A DNA stretch of 16,737 bases from Bacillota bacterium (GTDB taxonomy: Bacteria > Bacillota > Clostridia > Oscillospirales > Acutalibacteraceae), in contig JAEZFF010000013.1 in assembly GCA_023417635.1 (NCBI GenBank), positions 1 through 16,737 of the forward strand, read 5' to 3'. This document shows, one piece after another, positions 1-7,584 of this stretch. A program made the translations under genes and the position numbers. Positions within the stretch are counted from its first letter, which is position 1; every line of letters begins with the position of its first letter. A model generated the notes under the pieces. That model worked only from the letters and a program-made list of their open reading frames with translations, ran no database searches and was not told the origin of the DNA.

Positions 1-11
1 CATATCGCCTC

Positions 12-59
12 ATAAGTGCAAGGTTATTTCGGTTTCTCCGATCTTTTCCCTGCACTTAT
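12..59. repeat. 9-bp inverted repeat flanking the hsdR truncation point
   Basis: ATAAGTGCA at 12-20 is the exact reverse complement of TGCACTTAT at 51-59, and a small inner CGG/CCG pair sits within the 30-nt loop. It lies just before the in-frame TAA (67-69) that closes the frame upstream of the hsdR remnant. It may be a terminator or a recombination scar. No gene is recognisable in 1-69. Confidence 0.5.
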
Positions 60-171
60 TTTACCATAAATCTTCCCATATGTCAGCATTCATGCGGCTC
101 TTCAGTCTGTTCAGCAGACATTACTTAGAAAAGGATTCAAGTACAAGAACAAGACACTGGAGTTTTATCAG

Positions 172-2925
172 GTGCTGCCAAGCGAGGGAAACCAGAAAGC
201 TCAGGCTATGTACAACGAAAATATTTTCAGTGTTACGCGGCAGTTGCAGTATTCAAAGGAACATAGCCATCTTGCACTCGATCTCTGTATTTTCTTGAAT
301 GGTCTACCCATTATCACGATGGAACTCAAGAATCAGTATACGCTTCAGAACACGATGGATGCCGTAAAACAGTATAAGACCGACAGAGATCCGACAGAGA
401 AAATTTTTAATTTCAAGCGCTGCATTGTTCATTTCGCCGTAGATGATAATGAGGTCATGATGTGCACGGAACTTAAAAAGGATGCGTCATACTTCATGCC
501 ATTTAATAAAGGCTATAACGATGGAGCAGGAAATCCGCCGAACGAGAGCGGCATCAAGACGGATTATCTGTGGAAGGATATTTTAACAAAACCGGAACTT
601 TCCAAAATTCTGGAAAACTATGTGCAGGTGATAGCCGACAAGGATGAGGACACAGGGCGGGTAACATATAAGCAGATTTTTCCAAGATACCATCAGCTAA
701 AGGTAGTAACAATGCTTCTTGGACGTGCAGAGCATGAAGGTGCCGGTCACCGTTACCTTGTTCAGCACAGCGCAGGAAGCGGGAAATCAAATTCAATTGC
801 ATGGTTGGCACATCAGCTTGTTACGCTTCGTCATGATGGCAAGAGTGTATTTGATACAATTATAGTTGTAACAGATCGTATCAATCTCGATAAACAAATA
901 AAGAATACAATCAGGCAGTTCATGCAGGTATCTTCTACTGTCGGTTGGGCGAAGTCGGCAGCTGATCTGCATACGTTGCTGGACGAGGGCAAAAGTATTG
1001 TTATCACGGTTGTACATAAATTTCAATACATTCTAAAAGATATTTCCACAGACTACAAAAGCAGAAACTTTGCAATCATTATTGATGAGGCGCATTCCAG
1101 CCAGAATGGCAGCCTTGCTGCTATGATGAATATTGTTATTTCCGGTAATGCCTATGAAGACGATGACACTTTCGAGGATAAGATCAACAGCATTATCGAA
1201 GGCAAGAAAATGGCAAAAAACGCTAGCTACTTTGCATTCACTGCAACTCCGAAAAATAAGACTCTCGAAATGTTCGGAGAAATCATTACAGATGAGAATG
1301 GGAATCCAATTCTAAACGAGGATGGCACAAAAAAAGCCAAGCCTCATGATGTCTACACGATGAAACAGGCCATCGAAGAGAAATTTATCCTTGATGTTCT
1401 GAAATATTACACACCATATCAAAGTTACTATCATCTCATAAAAACTGTTAGTAACGATCCTCTGTTTGATAAGAAGAAAGCAAATAAAGTTCTTCGCTCC
1501 TATGTAGAAAGTGATGAGCATGCAATTGAAGCGAAGGCTGGAATCATTGTTGAGCATTTCTACAATAATGTCCGCATGAAAATTAAAGGCCAAGCTCGCG
1601 CAATGGTAGTAACAAGTAGCATCATGAGGGCTATTGAATATTACTTTGCAATAAAAAAGGAATTGGAAGAGCGTAAAAGTCAGTATAAAGCGATGATAGC
1701 TTTTTCCGGCGAAGTTAAATATAAGGGTGAGTCATATACCGAGGCTAAAATTAACGGTTTCCCAAGTGCAAAGATAGAGAAGACATTCCGTAAAAATCCT
1801 TATCGTATCTTGGTTGTTGCGGATAAATTTCAGACTGGGTATGATGAGCCGCTCCTTCAGACAATGTATGTGGATAAAAAACTGTTTGATATCAAAGCCG
1901 TGCAGACACTTTCGAGGCTGAATCGCTGCGCTCCATACAAGACGGATACATTTGTCCTGGATTTCATTAATAACCCTATGGACATACAGAAATCTTTCGA
2001 GCGTTATTATAAAACCACAATACTTTCCGGAGAAACAGATGCGAACAAACTGAATGACCTGATTGATAACATGGAGCCCATGCAAGTGTATACACAAGAG
2101 GATGTAGATACGCTTGTTGAACACTATTTGAATAATGCTGACCGCGATCAGCTTGATCCTACCATTGACAAGTGTGTGGAAATTTTCAAGGGCTTGGAGC
2201 TGGATGATCAGATCGAATTTAAGAGCAGTGCTAAGGCTTTTGTCCGAACGTATAATTTTCTCTCGTCAATACTGCCCTATGGTTCTTCTGAATGGGAAAA
2301 GTTATCGATTTTCCTAACATTGCTTATTACGAAACTCCCGAAGCCCGGAAAAGATGATGAGGATTATAAGAAGATTATAGAGAGTGTTGATCTCGAAAGC
2401 TATCGTGTTGTGGCACAGCAGACGATGTCTATTTCTTTGGCAAATGAAGATTCAGAGGTTAAGCCTATCCCGGTTCAGACGGATGTGGAAATACCAGTAC
2501 CGGAGATGGATACCCTTACACATATTCTGGAGTCATTCCATGATGTCTGGGGTAACTGCGAATGGACTGATGAAGACAAGATTAGGAAACAGATAAAGGA
2601 GATCGCAGAAGAAGTCAAGAAGGACGAACGCTACAAAAATGCGATGCAGTTTTCAGATATTCAAAATGCCCGTGATGAGAGTGAACGCGCCACGTGGGAG
2701 GCTATCCTGAGGAACATGTCCAGCGGCATGGAACTATACACGGCTTATCAGGGCGATACACGCAGCAGGAGAAATCAATCATTTAAAGACTGGCTTCTTG
2801 AATTGGTTTTCAATGCTACATATGAAAAACCCGCCGGAAAGAAAGCGTCTCTGTGTGTTTGTCAACCAGAAAGTAGACCAGGCGCTGACTTAAAAGTATA
2901 CCACCTACCGCCAACCAGAAAGTAG
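172..2925 (+). CDS. hsdR: Type I restriction enzyme R subunit (HsdR), N-terminally truncated, probable pseudogene
   Basis: HsdR is the ATP-dependent translocase/endonuclease subunit of type I restriction complexes, working with HsdM and HsdS; neither is in the window. Visible in the 917 residues: the nuclease core (D37, then ELK at 51-53, then a QY pair in the AVKQYKTDR segment), Walker A AGSGKS at 201-206, DEAH at 305-308, a FTATP helicase motif, and QTLSRLNR as motif VI. The C-terminal part (NMSSGMELYTAY) is typical of the EcoR124-type family. The listed start is GTG at 172, but HsdR-like sequence continues upstream in the same frame (LLRKGFKYKNKTLEFYQ) to about position 70, where a TAA closes the frame. 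Against the usual length of about 1000 residues or more, roughly 100 N-terminal residues are missing. The last 24 or so codons are read from IS21 terminal sequence, so the native stop is lost too. Identity is secure; function is doubtful. Confidence 0.9.
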   Translation: MLPSEGNQKAQAMYNENIFSVTRQLQYSKEHSHLALDLCIFLNGLPIITMELKNQYTLQNTMDAVKQYKTDRDPTEKIFNFKRCIVHFAVDDNEVMMCTELKKDASYFMPFNKGYNDGAGNPPNESGIKTDYLWKDILTKPELSKILENYVQVIADKDEDTGRVTYKQIFPRYHQLKVVTMLLGRAEHEGAGHRYLVQHSAGSGKSNSIAWLAHQLVTLRHDGKSVFDTIIVVTDRINLDKQIKNTIRQFMQVSSTVGWAKSAADLHTLLDEGKSIVITVVHKFQYILKDISTDYKSRNFAIIIDEAHSSQNGSLAAMMNIVISGNAYEDDDTFEDKINSIIEGKKMAKNASYFAFTATPKNKTLEMFGEIITDENGNPILNEDGTKKAKPHDVYTMKQAIEEKFILDVLKYYTPYQSYYHLIKTVSNDPLFDKKKANKVLRSYVESDEHAIEAKAGIIVEHFYNNVRMKIKGQARAMVVTSSIMRAIEYYFAIKKELEERKSQYKAMIAFSGEVKYKGESYTEAKINGFPSAKIEKTFRKNPYRILVVADKFQTGYDEPLLQTMYVDKKLFDIKAVQTLSRLNRCAPYKTDTFVLDFINNPMDIQKSFERYYKTTILSGETDANKLNDLIDNMEPMQVYTQEDVDTLVEHYLNNADRDQLDPTIDKCVEIFKGLELDDQIEFKSSAKAFVRTYNFLSSILPYGSSEWEKLSIFLTLLITKLPKPGKDDEDYKKIIESVDLESYRVVAQQTMSISLANEDSEVKPIPVQTDVEIPVPEMDTLTHILESFHDVWGNCEWTDEDKIRKQIKEIAEEVKKDERYKNAMQFSDIQNARDESERATWEAILRNMSSGMELYTAYQGDTRSRRNQSFKDWLLELVFNATYEKPAGKKASLCVCQPESRPGADLKVYHLPPTRK

Positions 2926-2934
2926 GCCACCTGT

Positions 2935-3690
2935 TTACGAATGTTGTGCCTTCAGGGTCTGATCGAGGCGGTAGGAATCGCCGTTCATGTCAAGGACATA
3001 AGACTTGAACGTGAGTCGATCTACCATGGCAGCGACCATGGCCGTGTTCTCGAACAGTTCCGTCCACTGAGAAAACGGAAGGTTCGTCGTGACGATGATG
3101 CTGCCGCGCTCGCTGCGGTCGGAGACGGCCTTAAACAGCAGTTCCGACTGAAAGCGGTCGAAGCTCACATAACTCATTTCGTCCAGAATAAGCAGATCCG
3201 CCTGTCGGATACGTTTCTCAAGCTTACCCAGAACGTAGTTGTCTTTCGCCTCGGTCAATTCCGTGGACAGCGTTGCCGCATTCTTGAACAACACGCTCAT
3301 ACCGAGCGCGCAGGCCTTCAGACCAAGCCCTATGGCCATATGGGTTTTGCCACGGCCCGGATTGCCGATCATGACTACATTCTTTTTCTCTGAGATGAAC
3401 TTGCAGCTGGCAAGCTCGTTGACAAACAGTTCGGAAAGATTTCCGTCATAGCGGGACAGGTCCAACTCTTCCAACGTTTTTGTGTATGGAAAGCCCGCAG
3501 TTCTCAGTCGTTTCCGGTTCTGATTTTCCTGACGCTGCGCGGTTTCTGCCTTCATGAGTTCCAACAGCAATTCCTCAAAGCGGGCATCCGGGCGGGCTTT
3601 TCGCAAAATGTCCGGGTACCTGACAAAAGTGGGTAGCCTCAACTGTTTCGCATACAGCCGGATCTGCTCCTGTACAGGATCAACGGACAT
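2935..3690 (-). CDS. istB: IS21-family helper ATPase IstB
   Basis: IstB is the AAA+ ATPase of IS21 elements. It loads on target DNA and stimulates the IstA transposase. Counting from a possible TTG start at 3696, Walker A GNPGRGKT is at residues 111-118 and Walker B LLILDE at 168-173, followed by the DnaC-like core; about 251-253 residues is normal for IstB. I prefer the ATG at 3690, which overlaps the istA stop by 11 nt; the TTG at 3696 adds only two residues. The overlap implies translational coupling with istA. The gene ends close to the sub-terminal repeat of the element's left end. No frameshift or missing motif is seen. Confidence 0.93.
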   Translation of the reverse strand: MSVDPVQEQIRLYAKQLRLPTFVRYPDILRKARPDARFEELLLELMKAETAQRQENQNRKRLRTAGFPYTKTLEELDLSRYDGNLSELFVNELASCKFISEKKNVVMIGNPGRGKTHMAIGLGLKACALGMSVLFKNAATLSTELTEAKDNYVLGKLEKRIRQADLLILDEMSYVSFDRFQSELLFKAVSDRSERGSIIVTTNLPFSQWTELFENTAMVAAMVDRLTFKSYVLDMNGDSYRLDQTLKAQHS

Positions 3691-5065
3691 GAGCAATCAC
3701 CGTCTTCCCGCCGGTAAGCGTGTCATATCTTCTGAGGTCCACCGGACGTACCAATACCGTATCCGTGACGGCAGGTGCCTTCGGCTCCGGATTTCCGCAA
3801 TACTGCCGCAGAATACAGATTCGTTCTTTGGGGTCGCATGTTCTGATCTGTTCCAGAATTTCTTCCGGCAGATTCTGCCGCACGGGAGCTGCGTTAAGAA
3901 TTGCCCGTCCGCGCTGTTCAAGCAGCGGCAGGTAATGCTCCAGCCTGTATACGGACTGATGTTTTCCAAAGCAGCGTGCGTGTAAGGCGATCCGTTTCCC
4001 TTCTGCGTATACTTCCACCTTTTCTGCAAAGCCCTTTACGCCGACAGTACGTCCCGCATATTCGACAGGAACGGAATAGCTATTGGTATCGAAGCGGACG
4101 GTAGAAAACGCGTTTACCCGTACGCTTCTGCATTTGGCCGTCTCAAAGGGATACAACGGAAGAGGTCGGAGGGCGGCTTGTTCCTTCCGGAACATCTCAC
4201 CCACAGAAGCTGTTTTACCCTGAATATGGTGGGCCCTGTAAGCTTGGCAGCGCTCGGATAGAAGACCATTTAGTTCGGAATAGTCGGAAACCCGCGGGAT
4301 CGGAACAAGAATATTCCGGCGTGCCCAGCCGACAAGACCTTCTACCAGACCCTTTTCATGGCCTTCCGCCGGATTGCAGAACAGGGCGTCGAAACCGTAA
4401 TGGGCACTCAGTGCCGTATATCCGGCCTGTTTCCGGACGTGAGCGCCGAAGCCATCCTTCACTGCCACTTTCCCGTTGTCGAAGATGACCTTCTCCGGGA
4501 CACCGCTGAGCTGCTTAAAGGTTTGCACAAAAGCATCCAGAAAGCTTTCCTCGTTCTGCCTCCGGTAAGCCAGTACGACAGGAAAACAACTGCTGCATAG
4601 TCGGGCACAGAACAAATTCACCGTCTGTCTGGCACCGTTTATGTATACGATCGCTTCTCCCCAATCGATCTGCATGGCTTCTCCGGGTGAAAACGCCAGT
4701 GGAATGAAAGCTTCCGACAGAGTTTCTTTCAATTCGCGTACCTTTGTGCGCACGGTCGATTCTCCTCCGGTGAATCCGCATTCCGCAACCAAACGGTCGT
4801 AAATTCGCTTGGCAGTATGCTGCTGCTTTTGGACACCTTCCGACTCGTCGCTCTTCAGGCATTTTCGGATGAAGCCGACCGCTTCTTCGGTCATGACCAC
4901 CGGCGCTCGTTCTGGCGTTTTTCGCTCCCACGGCACCGCCGCGCCGTCACAGTATTTTGCCACCGTCTTTCTGGATATGTGCATCTCTCTTGCAATACTG
5001 CGCTGGCTCTCACCACGTAAATGCCTTTGCCGGATCTCTTTGTAATCTCTCACTGTGATGACCAC
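3680..5065 (-). CDS. istA: IS21-family transposase IstA
   Basis: IstA carries out strand transfer of the IS21 element. An N-terminal helix-turn-helix lies around residues 15-40 (RGESQRSIAREMHISRKTVA). The DDE/RNase H-fold core shows D134 in QIDWGEA, D196 in IFDNGK and an EKGLVEG segment (E237 or E242 as the third acidic residue). A C-terminal beta-barrel-like region follows. At 461 residues it is full length. The start is GTG at 5065, preceded by AGAGG at 9-nt spacing; a second GTG at 5053 is possible. It is followed immediately by the overlapping istB. All catalytic residues are present, so it is probably functional. Confidence 0.93.
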   Translation of the reverse strand: MVITVRDYKEIRQRHLRGESQRSIAREMHISRKTVAKYCDGAAVPWERKTPERAPVVMTEEAVGFIRKCLKSDESEGVQKQQHTAKRIYDRLVAECGFTGGESTVRTKVRELKETLSEAFIPLAFSPGEAMQIDWGEAIVYINGARQTVNLFCARLCSSCFPVVLAYRRQNEESFLDAFVQTFKQLSGVPEKVIFDNGKVAVKDGFGAHVRKQAGYTALSAHYGFDALFCNPAEGHEKGLVEGLVGWARRNILVPIPRVSDYSELNGLLSERCQAYRAHHIQGKTASVGEMFRKEQAALRPLPLYPFETAKCRSVRVNAFSTVRFDTNSYSVPVEYAGRTVGVKGFAEKVEVYAEGKRIALHARCFGKHQSVYRLEHYLPLLEQRGRAILNAAPVRQNLPEEILEQIRTCDPKERICILRQYCGNPEPKAPAVTDTVLVRPVDLRRYDTLTGGKTVIAHVR

Positions 5066-5270
5066 CTTTGTTCACCTCTGTCCTGAGCATATCCCCAGGC
5101 TTGAGGTTATTTCAAGTGGCAAACTTTCTCGTTAGCGTTTTTCCGCTGATTGGTATACTCTTAGATTAGCGTTTATAATATCAAAATGTCTTCTTTGTAA
5201 AGTACTTTTTATGACAAGTAAAAATGGCCTCTTTTTTCAACGCTTTTGTATAGCCTGCCTTATAATATAC

Positions 5271-5573
5271 CCCAAATTTTAGTCCACTTAATTGGGATGG
5301 CAAAAAATAAAGCACTCCGGGTTCCATTACAATTGCGCGGGCCAAAGCAACTCTCTGCTGTTGTCCTCCGGACAGTTCATTTGTATGCCGCCCTTCCAGC
5401 CCAGTCAGACCAATCAGTTGCAGAATTTCCATGACCTTATCGTGGATTTCAGCAGCTGATAGCATTTTGATTTTTAATCCGTATGAGATATTATCGTAGA
5501 CGTTCAGGTTCGGAAATAATGCATAGGTTTGAAAGGCCATTACAGTATCACGCTTGTCTGGGCTTAGGCTTTT
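5271..5573 (-). pseudogene. ABC-transporter ATPase fragment (MalK/PotA-like), degenerate
   Basis: The reading frame from about 5573 gives KSLSPDKRDTVMAFQTYALF, the Q-loop region of importer ATPases, then the signature LSGGQQQRVALARAI. Walker A is absent because the 5' part is gone. After PGVLYF the Walker B Asp-Glu has decayed (LPSQLSGL where DEPLSGLD is expected), and recognisable similarity stops near 5271. The fragment sits between the IS3 remnant (upstream in its own direction) and the IS21 right end. The substrate cannot be told. It is certainly non-functional as it stands. Confidence 0.8.
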
Positions 5574-6228
5574 GATGGTGCCCCGCCCGGATTGCCGGTA
5601 TAGATTCGAATACGGTTGTAATAGGTCATAATGTGCCGGAACACGATGCTTTTGACCTGAGCCATCGGAATCTGTTCCGTCTGAATTCTGTAGAGTTTTT
5701 CCTTTTTCAGCGTAGCAAAAAAGCTCTCCATTCTGGCGTTAGTAGCAGCGTCCGGTTCCGCTCGTGCTTTGGATAGCGCCATACCTGGCCAAAGCGTTTC
5801 TGAATGTGGTACTGGTGAACTGGCTGCACGGTCGCTGTGGAGAATCATACCGGTGGCAGACTGTGAACGGCGGCAGATTCAAACGCTTTGATAAACAGTC
5901 CTTTTTCATGTTGTCATCCATAGCGAGTTCCTACGATCTCATCGTTATAGCAATCCAGAACCGGAGCAATGTACAGCTTGCCGTCCCGGCATGGAATCTG
6001 TGTAATATCGGTCAGCCACTTCCGGTTCGGGGCATCAGAAGTGAAGTCACGATGAATCAGATTTTCAGCCTTCTGAGCTTCGGCGTACTCTTCTTCAGGA
6101 AAGCCCGACGCCGTGACGGTGATCCCGGAAAATTCAGCAGAGATACGGATTCCAGGGAATTTTTTGCCTGGAATTAAGATATCGCCCCTAATGGGTTTAA
6201 AAATCCGTTTTCGGAACCCCGCTTTCAA
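5564..6228 (-). pseudogene. IS3-family transposase (OrfB-type), multiply frameshifted remnant
   Basis: Recognisable IS3-family integrase-core pieces appear in successive frames: EAQKAENLIHRDF and NRKWLTDITQIPC (first catalytic Asp), VLDCYNDEIVG, then MDDNMKK, MILHSDR followed in another frame by SQFTSTTFRNALARYGAIQS (second Asp), then NARMESFFATLKKE (catalytic Glu) and the YYNRIRIYTGNPGG C-terminal segment. Joining them needs at least four indels: an extra A near 5930, a missing base near 5900, one missing near 5829 and two missing near 5745, with a further shift probable near 5855. Residues upstream of about 6112 are not recognisable, and the normal C-terminal tail is cut off where the ABC fragment begins. 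Confidence 0.85.
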
Positions 6229-6273
6229 ATATTTCTGCCTGTTTCAAGCAAAATAAAGGCGGGGGGCTTTCGC

Positions 6274-7272
6274 ATGGAGCTTCAATTCGATGTCGTCTAT
6301 TACGAGCCGCAGATCTTCGATTATCCCTTGGGGAAACAGTTGCGTGAAGCATATCGATTTTTGCCGTGGATTGAAATTGAATCCCACAACCGTATTCCCG
6401 AGCTGAGCAGCGCTGAAAACAGGGACTTTCCAAAGCTCAAGCAACACCTGATCCTCGGAATTCGCAAAACGCACAGATATGTGGAAAATCATAAGGTCTC
6501 CGACTGGCTGGTGCCGTATACCTCGTCCGGCTGCCGGGCCATGTGCCTCTATTGCTACCTTGTGTGCAACTACAATAAATGCTCCTATTTGCGTTTATTC
6601 GTAAACCGCGAGCAGATGATGGAACGGCTTTTGAAAACGGCTGCCGCAACGCCCGTGCCGCAGACGTTTGAGATTGGAAGCAACAGCGATTTGGTGTTGG
6701 AAAATGCGATAACGGAAAACCTGCCGTGGACCATCGAGCGTTTTGGAAAGGAAGGGCGCGGCCATCTTACTTTTCCAACCAAATTTGACATGGTGCAGCC
6801 GCTGCTGAATCTCGACCACAGAGGGAAAACCGTCTTCCGCATGAGCGTAAATCCGGACGAGGTGATCCGCCGGGCAGAGTTGGGCACTTCGCCGCTGGAC
6901 GCGCGCATTCGCGCCCTTAACGATATGGCGGAAGCCGGATATCCCGTTGGGCTTCTGATCGCCCCGGTAATCCTGCTGCCAGGCTGGAAACAAATGTACG
7001 GGGAGCTTATTGAAAAACTCGCAGACGGGCTTTCCCAAAAAGTAAAGCGTGGCGGATTTCTTGAAATTATTCTCATGACTTACAGTTTCGTGCAGAATGC
7101 CATCAACGCCGAGGCATTCCCAAATGCAGTTCAAATTTTCGATCGTTCTCTCATGACCGGCCGGGGGCGGGGAAAATACTGTTACCGAAGCGAAGTTCGC
7201 GTGGAAGCGGAACAATTTTTGCGCGAGCAGATCCAAAGCAGGCTGAAAATGCCGATTCTTTACATTGCGTGA
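6274..7272 (+). CDS. splB: Spore photoproduct lyase (radical SAM)
   Basis: SplB repairs 5-thyminyl-5,6-dihydrothymine, the main UV lesion of spore DNA, during germination, using a 5'-deoxyadenosyl radical. The radical-SAM cluster motif C87-RAM-C91-LY-C94 lies in SSGCRAMCLYCYLVCNYNKC. Also family-like are the segments TFEIGSNSDLV, LTFPTKFDMVQPLL, FRMSVNPDEVIRR, GTSPLDARI and AGYPVGLLIAPV, and a C-terminal GRGRGKYCYRSE. At 332 residues it matches the usual length of about 340. The ATG at 6274 follows a strong AAAGGCGGGGGG ribosome binding site. Where my recalled Bacillus enzyme has the H-donor Cys141 (FEAACTSD), this protein has Ser136 (FEIGSNSD). No sigma-G promoter was recognised, and the gene directly follows IS debris. 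It stands alone, with no co-transcribed partner. Confidence 0.95.
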   Translation: MELQFDVVYYEPQIFDYPLGKQLREAYRFLPWIEIESHNRIPELSSAENRDFPKLKQHLILGIRKTHRYVENHKVSDWLVPYTSSGCRAMCLYCYLVCNYNKCSYLRLFVNREQMMERLLKTAAATPVPQTFEIGSNSDLVLENAITENLPWTIERFGKEGRGHLTFPTKFDMVQPLLNLDHRGKTVFRMSVNPDEVIRRAELGTSPLDARIRALNDMAEAGYPVGLLIAPVILLPGWKQMYGELIEKLADGLSQKVKRGGFLEIILMTYSFVQNAINAEAFPNAVQIFDRSLMTGRGRGKYCYRSEVRVEAEQFLREQIQSRLKMPILYIA

Positions 7273-7584
7273 AATTGCCCGCGGTTCTCGTTCCGCAGTT
7301 TGCAGTTGCAGGCTGCGCGTTCACGGCAGGAGCATGATAATTTCCGAATATAAAAAATCCACGTTTATTATGTCATAATTTCCGTAATATAGTTGACAAA
7401 ACTGGAAATTTTGTTTACCATAACTGAAAGTAGAATAGATATTAGACAAACTTGTTCCTAATGTGAAAGGAAGAGAAGTGAGAAAACGTTCTTGCAGTGA
7501 GTCGGTGCAAGATTTCTGAACAGATGGTTCTAATGCTGGAGAAAGAAATGCTGAAAATGACTTAAAAGAAAGGAAGTACCAAAC
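7273..7584. other. Intergenic region between splB and the nucleotidase gene
   Basis: No gene is supported in these 312 bases. The region holds the nucleotidase promoter (7393-7421), a long leader of roughly 155 nt, and a small hairpin (7490-7512: TCTTGCA / TGCAAGA around a 9-nt loop). No convincing splB terminator is visible. Confidence 0.6.
7393..7421 (+). promoter_or_regulatory. Sigma-A-type promoter of the nucleotidase gene
   Basis: A perfect -35 TTGACA (7393-7398), a 17-nt spacer and -10 TACCAT (7416-7421, 4 of 6). Predicted start is near 7428, giving a 5' leader of about 157 nt before the ATG at 7585. Confidence 0.6.

Larger units (their letters stand above)
2861..5171 (-). mobile_element. 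IS21-family insertion sequence (istA-istB)
   Basis: The bounds given are the outermost recognisable terminal motifs. The left side has two copies of an approximately 20-nt motif (2861-2881 and 2910-2931, core CAACCAGAAAGTAG). A degenerate inverted copy lies on the right at 5117-5136. A second motif, TGGTATACT..TTA....AGCG, is at 5151-5171 and inverted at 2883-2903 (17 of 21 identical). Multiple sub-terminal repeats at both ends are typical of IS21. The outermost left repeat has no clear partner on the right, so the exact right tip and the target duplication are not determined. Both genes are intact, so the element may be active. Confidence 0.85.

Noticed and set aside
1..15. Minus-strand ATG at the left edge preceded by GAGG
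   Set aside because: Only the start codon would be inside the window and the spacing is short; it cannot be supported.
7441..7584. Short frames in the nucleotidase leader that might be regulatory peptides
   Set aside because: They are about 10-13 codons with no distinctive residue runs and no terminator downstream, unlike the metY leader.
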